From: SAR116 cluster alpha proteobacterium HIMB100
GTDB taxonomy: Bacteria > Pseudomonadota > Alphaproteobacteria > Puniceispirillales > Puniceispirillaceae
Assembly: GCA_000238815.2 (NCBI GenBank)
Contig: AFXB01000001.1
Span: forward strand, 243,338-307,337
Reading direction: 5' to 3'
DNA length: 64,000 nucleotides
The notes under the pieces are model-generated. The model was not told where the DNA came from, searched no databases, and saw nothing but the letters and a program-made list of their open reading frames with translations. Position 1 is the first letter of the stretch. Every line of letters begins with the position of its first letter. Below, one piece after another: positions 8,495-17,307 of the stretch. Both the position numbers and the translations under genes were made by a program.

Positions 8495-9487
8495 ATGACA
8501 GGATTATTTGCTCAATCTTTAGCGCGATTGGCACGAAACGTTTTGCCAATGACGCTTGTTTTCGGCCTTGCAGCATGTACAACAGCAGAACTCGCTATCG
8601 ACATGGCCAAAAAATATAACAAGGCCACTAAAGAAGATGAAGCCACTCAACAAGCAACATCTGTTGTCGCTCAACCACATTACAAGGTGGGCAATCCTTA
8701 TCAAATCGCGGGCATCTGGTACTATCCCGAACGCGACCTGCGGTATGATAAGACGGGGATTGCGTCCTGGTATGGGGATCAGTTTGCGGGCAAGCTGACC
8801 GCAAATGGCGAGATATTCGACCCAGAGCTTGTTTCAGCTGCGCACAAAACACTGCCAATGCCGTCTGTTGTCAGGGTTACAAATCTGGATAATGGCAAAT
8901 CACTTGTTGTTAGAGTGAATGATCGCGGGCCATATGTCAGCGGCCGCATCATTGATATGTCACGTGCAGGGGCTCGTCTTTTAGGGTTTAAAGATGAAGG
9001 CATCGCGCGGGTTCGGGTACAGGTATTAACTGAGCAAAGTCTGCGACTGGAAAAGTTAGCTAAACAGGGCCAGTTTCCCTTATTATCAGATGCATCGAAA
9101 GCGCCCCTTCCAGAAACGGTGGCGGTCAGCAAGCCGACTGTAAGCTTGCGCGCAAAAACCACGAGAGCGGTTGCACAAAAGCCAAAATCCAGCTCGTCAG
9201 CAGTTGAGCTGCTGGCATCATCACGGGGATTGGGGGTTTTGGAGACCGCGCCTGTTCAGACAGATATTTGGGTTCAGGTTGGCGCATTTCACAGTGAGAC
9301 AAATGCGCAGAGTTTGCTGCAGAAATTTGAAAATCTCAGCCCGGGCACAATTTTCCAAATCAGCCGTGATGGGCGGTTGTTATATCGGGCGCGTCTTGGC
9401 CCCTTGGACACAGTTTCCGAAGCAGACAGGCTGTTGGATAAAATTCTGCAACGCGGTTTTGACGGAGCAGAAATCGTTGTTGACTGA
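8495..9487 (+). CDS. rlpA: RlpA-like septal ring lytic transglycosylase lipoprotein with SPOR domain
   Basis: Outer-membrane lipoprotein of 330 aa; ATG 8495 is used, although GTG 8492 is possible. The lipobox LAAC places the modified cysteine at residue 28. Residues of about 88-176 form the double-psi beta-barrel of RlpA (GIASWYGDQFAGKLTANGE, then VRVNDRGPYVSGRIIDMS with the conserved Asp). A Ser/Ala/Lys-rich linker leads to a C-terminal SPOR domain (about 256-330) that binds denuded septal glycan. The gene lies between a lytic transglycosylase and a DD-carboxypeptidase, forming a cell-wall cluster. Domain order matches the family exactly. Confidence 0.93.
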   Translation: MTGLFAQSLARLARNVLPMTLVFGLAACTTAELAIDMAKKYNKATKEDEATQQATSVVAQPHYKVGNPYQIAGIWYYPERDLRYDKTGIASWYGDQFAGKLTANGEIFDPELVSAAHKTLPMPSVVRVTNLDNGKSLVVRVNDRGPYVSGRIIDMSRAGARLLGFKDEGIARVRVQVLTEQSLRLEKLAKQGQFPLLSDASKAPLPETVAVSKPTVSLRAKTTRAVAQKPKSSSSAVELLASSRGLGVLETAPVQTDIWVQVGAFHSETNAQSLLQKFENLSPGTIFQISRDGRLLYRARLGPLDTVSEADRLLDKILQRGFDGAEIVVD

Positions 9488-9637
9488 CGAAATCGGTTAA
9501 AAAACGGTTGTTCTGCCTTTATTTCGTCGTGTTTTTAGCTACAATCACGTCACATATTTGATCTGTTCAGACATCAGATACGCAACATCATCAGAAGCGC
9601 AGTCTGAGCAAAAAATATCATGAGGAGAGGGTGTGTT

Positions 9638-10870
9638 ATGTTCAGGTGGTCAATTCGGCAAATTCTGGTTGTACAGCAGGCTGTCACCCGCACGCTACCT
9701 CTTGCTATCTGCATTCTGATAATAGCGGTGATGGCGCCGCCAACCAAAGCGTCTAGTGATGTACCCACTGTTGCTGAATATGTGTTTGTGACGGATTTTA
9801 ATTCAGGTCGGGTGCTGATGGCAAAACAACAGGACTTGCCTATGAAACCCGCTTCAATGGCAAAAATTATGACAACTTATGTTGTGTTTGACCGCATCGC
9901 TGAAGGCAGCTTGGCCTTGTCAGATCAGTTTGTCGTTTCGGAAAAAGCCTGGAAGATGGGAGGATCACGTTCATTTTTGCAGGCTGGTCGTTCTTATTCG
10001 CTGGATGAATTGCTGCATGGGATAATTGTCCAGTCCGGAAATGATGCAGCTGTGGTCATTGCTGAAGGTATTTCGGGCAGTGAAGAAAATTTTGTGGCTG
10101 AGATGAATATGACAGCCACAAAGCTGGGCATGAAAAATACCCGATTCACAAATGCCACTGGCTGGCCACATCCTGATCTGACGACGACAGCCGAAGATTT
10201 GGGTATATTGGCAACGGCTCTTATCCGTGATTTTCCGGTAGAAACCTATCCAGACCTCTATCCCGTTTTTGGCAAGAAGACCTATACATTAAATAAGATT
10301 AAGCAAGGTAACCGGAACCCGCTATTATATGGCAAGTCAGCTGCCAATAGCGGCGTTGATGGGCTGAAAACTGGATATACGTCAGAATCAGGTTATGGGT
10401 TAGTCGCATCTGCTGAGCGTGATGGACAACGGGTTATCATGGTGTTGAACGGAATGGCCTCAAAAAAGGAACGGTCATCAGAATCCCGCCGTTTGATGGA
10501 TTTCATTTTCCGTGAGTATCGCAACTATAATTTCTTTGCATCAGGTGAAGTCATTGATCAGGCTGAAGTATGGCTGGGTGAGGCACGACATGTGTCTTTA
10601 GTATTAGAAGAAGGGGTTTCAAAGGTCCTCTCTCGCTCAGAACGCGCGAAAACTGAGCTGAGTGTGAGCTGGTCAGGTCCTGTGCCAGCTCCCATCAGTA
10701 AAGGTCAGAAAATCGGAGAGCTTATCTTGAAAACAGATGGTCAAATCACAGACAGATTGCCGCTTCTGGCCGCTGAAGATGTTCGCCAGTTGGGTATGCT
10801 GGACAGAATCGGAGAGGCCTTGAAATATCTGATTTTTGGTGCGCCTGTTCAGCCAGCCCCTGCAACATAA
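9638..10870 (+). CDS. dacA: D-alanyl-D-alanine carboxypeptidase, PBP5/DacA family
   Basis: Periplasmic penicillin-binding protein that trims the terminal D-Ala of peptidoglycan stem peptides; 410 aa. ATG 9638 is preferred to ATG 9620 because AGGAGAGG sits 7 bases upstream. A signal peptide ends near residue 39. The three active-site motifs are intact: Ser73-x-x-Lys76 (SMAK), Ser133-Gly-Asn (SGN) and Lys244-Thr-Gly (KTG). The region after about residue 300 fits the PBP5 beta-rich C-terminal domain, and the last 25 residues are weakly amphipathic, as in the membrane anchor. tmk starts 26 bases downstream. Symbol dacA is chosen for the family; dacC or dacF would be equally fair. Confidence 0.93.
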   Translation: MFRWSIRQILVVQQAVTRTLPLAICILIIAVMAPPTKASSDVPTVAEYVFVTDFNSGRVLMAKQQDLPMKPASMAKIMTTYVVFDRIAEGSLALSDQFVVSEKAWKMGGSRSFLQAGRSYSLDELLHGIIVQSGNDAAVVIAEGISGSEENFVAEMNMTATKLGMKNTRFTNATGWPHPDLTTTAEDLGILATALIRDFPVETYPDLYPVFGKKTYTLNKIKQGNRNPLLYGKSAANSGVDGLKTGYTSESGYGLVASAERDGQRVIMVLNGMASKKERSSESRRLMDFIFREYRNYNFFASGEVIDQAEVWLGEARHVSLVLEEGVSKVLSRSERAKTELSVSWSGPVPAPISKGQKIGELILKTDGQITDRLPLLAAEDVRQLGMLDRIGEALKYLIFGAPVQPAPAT

Positions 10871-10896
10871 AACGCCTTGGCTACAGGAACCAGACA

Positions 10897-11553
10897 ATGG
10901 CTGGACTATTTATTACTCTTGAAGGCGGTGAGGGCAGCGGAAAATCCACACAAGCCAGCTTGTTGAAACGCTGGTTGTCTGATGTCTTTCCAGAGCGTGA
11001 AATCCTCGTTACCAGAGAGCCGGGCGGCACAGAACAGGCTGAAGAAATCCGGTCGATTCTGGTGAATGGTGCGGCAGATAAATTATCAGTACAGACAGAA
11101 GCTCTGTTGATGATAGCGGCACGCACAGAGCATGTTCAAAAAATTATCCAACCTGCGCTTCTTCGTGACGCCATTGTGATTTGCGATCGGTTTTCAGATT
11201 CAACATTGGTTTATCAGGGGCTCGCCCAGGGCAAAGATATCGATTTGTTGCGGTCTATCCATGAATTTGGATTTTCTGATTTGCGTCCAGACCTCACCTT
11301 TGTTCTAGATGTCCCCCCAGAACAGGGCCTGAAAAGAGCCGAGGACAGGCTTCAGCTTAATAATGCCGAAAGCCGTTTCGAAGATAAGGGTTTGGCCTTT
11401 CATCGCCGTGTCCGCGATGGGTTCATAGAGCTGGCTGCACAAGACCCTCAGCGCTTTGTGATTATTGATGCAAGCGGCACAGCAGAGCAAACGGACGAGC
11501 AGTTCAAACAACAGATTATCAACAGGCTGAAGCTCCATGGCCAGCCCGCCTGA
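10897..11553 (+). CDS. tmk: Thymidylate kinase
   Basis: Phosphorylates dTMP to dTDP with ATP in the dTTP pathway; 218 aa, the usual size. The P-loop GGEGSGKST is at residues 10-18, REPGGT contains the dTMP-binding Arg, CDRFSDST is the DR(F/Y) motif, and a lid region with arginines follows near residue 150. The 3' end overlaps the start of holB by 17 bases, the tmk-holB pairing common in bacteria, which couples dTTP supply with the clamp-loader subunit in one transcript. Confidence 0.96.
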   Translation: MAGLFITLEGGEGSGKSTQASLLKRWLSDVFPEREILVTREPGGTEQAEEIRSILVNGAADKLSVQTEALLMIAARTEHVQKIIQPALLRDAIVICDRFSDSTLVYQGLAQGKDIDLLRSIHEFGFSDLRPDLTFVLDVPPEQGLKRAEDRLQLNNAESRFEDKGLAFHRRVRDGFIELAAQDPQRFVIIDASGTAEQTDEQFKQQIINRLKLHGQPA

Positions 11554-12634
11554 TATACCCTTAGGACATGATGATCTGTTCACACGAATGGCACGTGATC
11601 TCGCTGCCGGGCGCCTGCATCATGGGTGGCTGCTAAATGGCCCAGAAGGTATCGGTAAATTTAAAACAGCTCTGCATCTTGCAGCATGGCTGTTGGCACT
11701 TCCGGATCAGTCCACAGCCAGTTTATTTGCTGATGATATAATGTCCGGACTGTCTGATCCCAGACAGCTTTCCTCCGATCACCCGGAAGCCAGGCTGGCG
11801 CTTACGCAAACGCATCCAGATTTGCTGATCATCAGCCCTTCAGAGGATGAAAAGAACAAATCAGGTCAAATTAAGACAGACCAAATTCGTGAATTAAATA
11901 GTTTTTTTGCTCATAGTGCTGGCCGAGGTGGTTGGCGTGTTGCCATCATAGACAGCTTAGATCTGGTCAATCGTAACGGTCAGAACGCGATGCTGAAAAT
12001 ATTGGAAGAACCGCCAAAGCAAGCTCTTCTTCTGGTCCTGAACAGCCGGTCTGGAACAGTCCTGCCCACTATTCGGTCACGTTGTACCCAGGCGGTGATG
12101 CACCCGCTACCACAAGCAGAAACAATTCAGGTTTTAGAACGGCTCTGGCCTGCCGGAGATGAGACCTATATCCGTATTTTGGCGGGATTGAGCGGGGGAG
12201 CTCCTGGTCAGGCTGTTCGTTTGGCTGAAGCAGAGGCTGCACCTTTATTTGAGGCCAGTTGTCATTTGCTCTGTGATCCGGCGAGCCAGCCGCAAGATTT
12301 CTGGGCAATAGCCGAAAAATGGGGACCTGCCGGAAATAAGGGCAGGGCGGTCAGGGCTGCCGCTCTGTTCTTGTTTGATCGGTTACTAACGACCACCAGC
12401 GTAGAGGCTGCCGCTGGTCATGTTTCCCCACACCATGAAGATGCGTTTTTTGCACTTGGGTTTGTTCAGCAAACTGTCGAGGCCCTTATACAGCGTCACA
12501 AGGCAGATGATTTGGCCTGCTTACATCAGGAATTTTGTGCTGATCTGAGAAAGGTTGAGCAGTTGTTTCTTGATTTCAGCCCCGTATTTGCAAAATTTCT
12601 GTGTAAATTACATAGCCAAGCACAGCCTGAATAG
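11537..12634 (+). CDS. holB: DNA polymerase III, delta' subunit (clamp loader)
   Basis: Clamp-loader subunit that helps place the sliding clamp on DNA; 365 aa. The N-terminal AAA+ domain shows the modified P-loop region GPEGIGKFKTA (about 35-45), and the SRC motif (IRSRCTQAVMHPLP) marks the conserved arginine finger used against neighbouring subunits. The zinc-finger cysteines found in some homologues are not evident. It overlaps tmk by 17 bases and precedes metG by about 110 bases. The order tmk-holB-metG-tatD-MBL is conserved among alphaproteobacteria, which supports the assignment. Confidence 0.92.
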   Translation: MASPPDIPLGHDDLFTRMARDLAAGRLHHGWLLNGPEGIGKFKTALHLAAWLLALPDQSTASLFADDIMSGLSDPRQLSSDHPEARLALTQTHPDLLIISPSEDEKNKSGQIKTDQIRELNSFFAHSAGRGGWRVAIIDSLDLVNRNGQNAMLKILEEPPKQALLLVLNSRSGTVLPTIRSRCTQAVMHPLPQAETIQVLERLWPAGDETYIRILAGLSGGAPGQAVRLAEAEAAPLFEASCHLLCDPASQPQDFWAIAEKWGPAGNKGRAVRAAALFLFDRLLTTTSVEAAAGHVSPHHEDAFFALGFVQQTVEALIQRHKADDLACLHQEFCADLRKVEQLFLDFSPVFAKFLCKLHSQAQPE

Positions 12635-12744
12635 GGTATGACCACAACAGATGCTGGTTCTTTGGCTGAGGATATTTTTTATACACCACAGGCCAGATTA
12701 TGTTTTGGCCTTGCAACCTGTTTGATGAAGACCCGTTTGAAGCA

Positions 12745-14274
12745 ATGACACCATATTACCTCACCACGCCGATTTATTATGTAAATGATAAGCCGCATAT
12801 TGGCCACGCCTATACAACGTTGGCTTGCGATGTTCTGGCGCGGTTCAAGCGCCTTGACGGCTTTGATGTGAAATTCCTGACCGGTACAGATGAACATGGG
12901 CAAAAAGTTCAGGCAGCCGCGGAAAAAGCGGCTGTATCACCACAACAATTTACCGATACGGTTTCCCAGAATTTCCGTGATCTGCTTGGAGTAATGAATT
13001 TCTCTAATGACCAGTTCATTCGAACCACAGAGCAACGTCATTATGAGACCTGTCAGGCACTCTGGAAACGCCTTTTGGATAAAGGTCATATTCAGCTAGG
13101 CAAATATGAGGGCTGGTATTCGATTCGTGATGAAGCCTTCTTTACTGAGACAGAGTTGGTCGATGGCAAAGCCCCAACCGGCGCGCCTGTGGAATGGGTT
13201 GAAGAGCCATCTTATTTTTTCAATCTGTCGGCCTGGCAACAGCCTCTTCTTGATTATTATGAAGCACATCCTGATTTTATTGCGCCTGAATCAAAACGCA
13301 AAGAAGTAATCAGCTTTGTTTCAGGCGGACTGAAGGATTTGTCCGTCAGCCGGACGACATTTGACTGGGGCGTGCCTGTGCCGGGTGACCCTGAGCATGT
13401 GATGTATGTATGGCTTGATGCACTGACCAACTATATTACTGCGCTTGACTGGCAAGGGCAGGGCGATGATTTTGCCCGCTTCTGGCCAGCTGATTTGCAT
13501 ATGGTCGGAAAAGATATTTTGCGGTTTCATGCGGTTTATTGGCCGGCCTTTCTGATGGCAGCTGATTTGCCCTTGCCAAAGCGTGTCTTTGCCCATGGCT
13601 GGTGGACAAATGAAGGGCGGAAAATCTCTAAATCACTGGGTAATGTGATTGACCCTTTGCAACTGGTTGATGAATTCGGGCTTGATCAAACCCGCTATTT
13701 CTTGCTTCGTGAAGTGCCGTTTGGTCGTGACGGAGATTTTGTCAGATCATCTATGATCCAGCGTATAAACAGTGACTTAGCAAATGATATTGGCAATTTG
13801 TCTCAGCGCACATTATCTCTCGTTTACAAAAATCTTGAAGGCCGTCTGCCCGCCCTGCCAGCTAAACTGACCGCTAACGACGAAGCCTTACTTTCTGCTG
13901 CAGATGGGCTTCTGGCCTCTGTGCGAACAGCTTATGATCAGCAATCCTTCCATGACGCCTTACGGCAAATCTGGGATGTGATTGCAGCGGCAAATCGTTA
14001 TATTGATCAAATGGCACCATGGGCTTTGCGCAAAACAGACCCTGAACGGATGGAAGAGGTTTTGGCTGTTCTTGTGGAAACCATACGTCAGGTTGCCATA
14101 CTTGTTCAGCCAGTTATGCCGAAAAGTGCGGAACAGCTCCTGGACCAGCTGTCTTTAGGGCCGGATGAACGCAGCTTTGCAGGGATCGGCGGAGCCGCTC
14201 GTTTGCCTATTGGCCGTACGATTGATAAGCCTGTCGGCGTGTTTCCGCGCTTTTTTGAAGAAGAGGCCAGCTGA
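12745..14274 (+). CDS. metG: Methionyl-tRNA synthetase
   Basis: Class I aminoacyl-tRNA synthetase charging tRNA-Met; 509 aa from ATG 12745. The frame is open further up to 12700, but family N-termini begin at the TPYYLTTPIYYVN segment. The HIGH motif is His18-Ile-Gly-His21 and the KMSKS motif reads KISKS at 293-297. The region after Lys-Tyr-Glu-Gly-Trp-Tyr lacks the zinc-binding cysteines, so this is the zinc-free, mitochondrial-like form. No C-terminal tRNA-binding extension is present. The TGA stop overlaps the ATG of tatD by 3 bases. Confidence 0.96.
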   Translation: MTPYYLTTPIYYVNDKPHIGHAYTTLACDVLARFKRLDGFDVKFLTGTDEHGQKVQAAAEKAAVSPQQFTDTVSQNFRDLLGVMNFSNDQFIRTTEQRHYETCQALWKRLLDKGHIQLGKYEGWYSIRDEAFFTETELVDGKAPTGAPVEWVEEPSYFFNLSAWQQPLLDYYEAHPDFIAPESKRKEVISFVSGGLKDLSVSRTTFDWGVPVPGDPEHVMYVWLDALTNYITALDWQGQGDDFARFWPADLHMVGKDILRFHAVYWPAFLMAADLPLPKRVFAHGWWTNEGRKISKSLGNVIDPLQLVDEFGLDQTRYFLLREVPFGRDGDFVRSSMIQRINSDLANDIGNLSQRTLSLVYKNLEGRLPALPAKLTANDEALLSAADGLLASVRTAYDQQSFHDALRQIWDVIAAANRYIDQMAPWALRKTDPERMEEVLAVLVETIRQVAILVQPVMPKSAEQLLDQLSLGPDERSFAGIGGAARLPIGRTIDKPVGVFPRFFEEEAS

Positions 14275-15083
14275 TGACTGCGCCGCTTGGTATCATCGAT
14301 TCACATGCTCACCTTGACTATCCGCAGTTTGACGGGCAGAGAGACGAGATCCTTGCCCGTGCCAAGGCCCAGGGTGTCACTGAAGTCATCACCATAGGTG
14401 TGAAGCTCAGCACAGTCCATCAGCCGCGCCAGCTGGCAGAAACTTATGACAATATATGGTTCAGTGCGGGCATTCATCCGCATGAAGCTGGCAATGATCC
14501 GGATGCCTGTAATTTAGAGGCTGTTTTGGCAGCAGCTGATCACCCGAAATGTGTGGCGATTGGAGAGGCCGGCCTCGATTATTTTTATGATCATGCGCCG
14601 CGCGAGGCGCAGGCCAACAGCTTTCGTGTTCAGATAGAGGCTGCACGACAGACAGACAGGCCGATTATTGTTCATTCTCGCGACGCAGATGAAGATATGG
14701 CCGATATTCTTGAGGCTGAAATGGAGAAGGGGGCATTTGCCGGTGTTTTGCACTGCTTCAGTTCAGGGGCAGAGCTGGCAAGACGGGCTGTTGATATTGG
14801 CTTTTATGTCAGTTTTTCAGGCATTTTGACCTTCAATAAGTCTGAAGCTTTACGCCAGATTGCCAGTGAGCTGCCCGCTGACAGGATTTTGGTAGAGACT
14901 GACTCGCCTTATCTTGCACCGACACCGCATCGCGGACAAACAAATGAACCAGGCTATACCCGTCACGTTTTGGACCGGCTTGCAGATATTCGCAGGACAA
15001 CTGTTGAAGATATGGCGGCGCAAACGCGGGTCAACACATTGCGGCTGTTTTCCCGCTTGGCCCCGGATCAGGTGGCGCGCTAA
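14274..15083 (+). CDS. tatD: TatD family metal-dependent DNase/hydrolase
   Basis: Cytoplasmic TIM-barrel hydrolase of the amidohydrolase superfamily, 269 aa. Metal ligands and family motifs appear in order: DSHAHLDYPQFDGQ near the N-terminus, GEAGLDYFYDHAP, IVHSRDADEDM, LHCFSSG and ETDSPYLAPTPHRG. TatD/YcfH proteins have 3'-5' DNase and other phosphodiesterase activities; despite the name they are not part of Tat export. Its ATG lies inside the metG stop and its own stop directly abuts the MBL gene, so the three are translationally coupled. Confidence 0.93.
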   Translation: MTAPLGIIDSHAHLDYPQFDGQRDEILARAKAQGVTEVITIGVKLSTVHQPRQLAETYDNIWFSAGIHPHEAGNDPDACNLEAVLAAADHPKCVAIGEAGLDYFYDHAPREAQANSFRVQIEAARQTDRPIIVHSRDADEDMADILEAEMEKGAFAGVLHCFSSGAELARRAVDIGFYVSFSGILTFNKSEALRQIASELPADRILVETDSPYLAPTPHRGQTNEPGYTRHVLDRLADIRRTTVEDMAAQTRVNTLRLFSRLAPDQVAR

Positions 15084-15887
15084 ATGGGGCAGATGAAAGT
15101 TACCATTTTGGGATGCGGAACATCTGTCGGTGTGCCGTGTTTGGGTCGCGCAGGTTGGGGCAAATGTGACCCGAATGAGCCACGTAACAGACGCCAACGC
15201 TGTGCATTGCTTGTTCAGACTGATACAACAACCATATTGGTCGATGCCGGACCAGATATCCGAAATCAGCTCTTGCCGCTTGGTCTGAAGAAATTAGATG
15301 CGCTTTTAATCACGCACACCCATTCAGATCACGTTGCGGGGTTGGATGATTTGCGCGTCTTTTTTTGGCCAGACAAAGTAAAACTGCCTGTTTATGCAGC
15401 CGCACAGCATGGCCGTGATATCAAACAGCGTGTACCTTATATGTTTGAGAAAAAGCCTGATTCGCCAACCTATTTTGTTCCGCCTTTGGATTTGCACGAA
15501 ATCGCTGCCGGCCAGAGCTTGCAGATTGGCGATATAGATATCGATGTTCTGCACCAGGATCACGGGTTATCTATGTCGCTTGGGTTTATTTTTAACGGCC
15601 TTTGTGGATATTCGACAGATGTGAAAGATATGCCAGAAGAAAACTTTGAGGCATTAGCGGGTATCCCGTTGTGGATTGTTGAAACGCTGCGCGCTGTACC
15701 CCATCAAGCACATGCACATTATGATCTGACCTTCAGTTGGATTGACAGGGTTAAGCCAAAGCATGCTGCCTTGACTCATCTCGGTCTGGAGGCAGATTAT
15801 CAAACATTGAAGGCAGCTTGCCCAGACAATGTTGAACCGGGATATGACGGGCTTAGTTTTGTGTTGGATGATAAGAAGCAAAACTAA
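15084..15887 (+). CDS. MBL-fold metal-dependent hydrolase, PhnP-like
   Basis: Zinc-type metallo-beta-lactamase-fold phosphodiesterase, 267 aa. The core ligand motif THTHSDHVAGLDD is at about residues 73-85; further ligands are likely in HQDHGLSM, YSTDV and LTHLG. The N-terminal ILGCGTSVGVPC and the Cys-containing CDPNEPRNRRQR segment match PhnP/YcbX-like cyclic phosphodiesterases. Here the gene follows metG-tatD rather than phosphonate genes, so a phosphonate role should not be assumed; the usual family role in this locus is unknown. It ends the housekeeping operon: the next 400 bases hold no gene until thiB. Confidence 0.88.
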   Translation: MGQMKVTILGCGTSVGVPCLGRAGWGKCDPNEPRNRRQRCALLVQTDTTTILVDAGPDIRNQLLPLGLKKLDALLITHTHSDHVAGLDDLRVFFWPDKVKLPVYAAAQHGRDIKQRVPYMFEKKPDSPTYFVPPLDLHEIAAGQSLQIGDIDIDVLHQDHGLSMSLGFIFNGLCGYSTDVKDMPEENFEALAGIPLWIVETLRAVPHQAHAHYDLTFSWIDRVKPKHAALTHLGLEADYQTLKAACPDNVEPGYDGLSFVLDDKKQN

Positions 15888-16050
15888 CTTACTCTTTTTT
15901 AAATGCTTATCTGCTTCTTTACTGCATGTCCGAATTTTACATAATATACATTATGCGACAAAAAGATGTGTAGAAATTTCGGTGTCGGCACATAGAATGG
16001 TAAGGCCTATAATTTTATTTTCGAATGTCTTTGATTCAGACCTGTCCCTC

Positions 16051-16079
16051 TTGAAACTCTTCTGAAGACCCACTAAATT
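16051..16079 (+). promoter_or_regulatory. Probable sigma-70 promoter of the thiBPQ operon
   Basis: TTGAAA (16051-16056) and TAAATT (16074-16079) are separated by 17 bases. Transcription would start near 16086, about 36 bases before the riboswitch, which is a sensible leader. The rest of the interval 15888-16050 is AT-rich and shows no gene or hairpin I would call. Confidence 0.45.
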
Positions 16080-16121
16080 AAATTAGGCTCTTAGGCTGCG
16101 TGATGCAGCTTACGTGCATAA

Positions 16122-16210
16122 CTCTTGGGGTGCCTTTATCCTGAAACGGACTAATTGGCTGAGATTAAACCCATGGAACCTGAACCAGATCACGCTGGCG
16201 TAGGAAAGAG
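16122..16210 (+). promoter_or_regulatory. TPP (thi-box) riboswitch
   Basis: The conserved thi-box elements occur in order. P1 is formed by CTCTT (16122-16126) and AAGAG (16206-16210). GGGGTGC follows, then GGCTGAGA in the pyrimidine-sensing half, ACCCATGGAACCTGA and the pyrophosphate-sensing GCTGGCGTAGGAA. The thiB start codon is about 80 bases further on. Binding of thiamine pyrophosphate should repress expression. No T-rich terminator is seen between it and thiB, so control may act on translation, but the expression platform cannot be read with certainty. Confidence 0.95.
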
Positions 16211-16291
16211 GCTTTATCTAAATGTCTGTTCTCCGTTTAACTGGCCACTGGTCATATTGTTCAGCCCATAATCATTGCGGGAATAGACATA

Positions 16292-17296
16292 ATGAAACAT
16301 CTTTTGAAATTGGCAACAGCCCTCCTCTGCCTGACACCATTGGCCACGGCCTCATTCGCGTCAGATAAACCAGTACTGACGATTTACACCTATGACAGCT
16401 TTGCGTCTGAATGGGGACCGGGGCCTGTGATTGAAAAGGCCTTTGAAGCAGAATGTGCATGCGATTTGAAATTCGTAGCACTTGATTCATCCATTGGAAT
16501 TCTTGGGCGGGTTCAGATCGAGGGCGCAGGCAGCGCAGCTGATATTGTACTTGGTCTGGACACGAATTTGACCTCAATTGCGCGTGAAACCGGTTTGTTC
16601 GCGCCTCATGGAGCAGAAAGCAAGGCTAATAATCTGCCGATTGCGTTTTCTGATGATGTGTTTTTGCCTTTTGACTGGGGTAATTTTGCCTTTGTTTATG
16701 ACACAACCCGCCTGTCATCACCGCCTTCATCGTTTGACGAGCTGATCAACAGTTCAGCAGATTTGAAAATCGCGATACAGGATCCGCGGACATCAACACC
16801 AGGTTTAGGATTGTTGCTCTGGATGAAATCTGTTTATGGAGATCAGGCAGCAGCCAAATGGGCTGCGCTTCAGCCAAAAATTCTGACAGTGACCAAAGGG
16901 TGGTGGGACAGCTATTCACTGTTTTTGGAAGGTGAAGCGGATATGGTGCTCTCTTACACCACCTCTCCCGCTTATCACATGATTGCAGAAGGGAAATCCA
17001 ATTATGCTGCTGCGGCTTTCTCTGATGGCCATTATGCCCAGATTGAGGTAGCTGCGATGATGAAATCAGCCCCTCAACCTGAACTGGCGCGTCAATTTAT
17101 GGCGTTTATCCACTCACCTGAATTTCAACAGGTCATCCCAACAACAAATTGGATGTATCCGGTCACAAAGGCCGCTGTTCCGGCTGAATTTGGCAGTCTT
17201 GTGCAGCCAGAGCGTCAGTTCCTTTACACAGCAGAAGATGTAGCAGCCAATAAGGCCGCTTGGGTTGAAGAATGGTTAAAAGCCAGTCAGAACTGA
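16292..17296 (+). CDS. thiB: Thiamine ABC transporter, periplasmic binding protein
   Basis: Binds thiamine, and probably TMP/TPP, in the periplasm and delivers it to ThiP; 334 aa. A signal peptide covers residues 1-24 (cleavage near SFA/SD). The mature N-terminus PVLTIYTYDSFASEWGPG and the WWDSYSLFLEGEADMVLSYTTSPAYH segment are characteristic of ThiB/TbpA. It is the first gene after the TPP riboswitch and is followed 11 bases later by the permease gene. Regulator, position and sequence all agree. Confidence 0.95.
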   Translation: MKHLLKLATALLCLTPLATASFASDKPVLTIYTYDSFASEWGPGPVIEKAFEAECACDLKFVALDSSIGILGRVQIEGAGSAADIVLGLDTNLTSIARETGLFAPHGAESKANNLPIAFSDDVFLPFDWGNFAFVYDTTRLSSPPSSFDELINSSADLKIAIQDPRTSTPGLGLLLWMKSVYGDQAAAKWAALQPKILTVTKGWWDSYSLFLEGEADMVLSYTTSPAYHMIAEGKSNYAAAAFSDGHYAQIEVAAMMKSAPQPELARQFMAFIHSPEFQQVIPTTNWMYPVTKAAVPAEFGSLVQPERQFLYTAEDVAANKAAWVEEWLKASQN

Positions 17297-17307
17297 TGTA
17301 AATCTTT

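Noticed and set aside
12700..12744. N-terminal extension of metG
   Set aside because: Family proteins start at the TPYYLTTPIYY segment; the extra 15 codons have no support.
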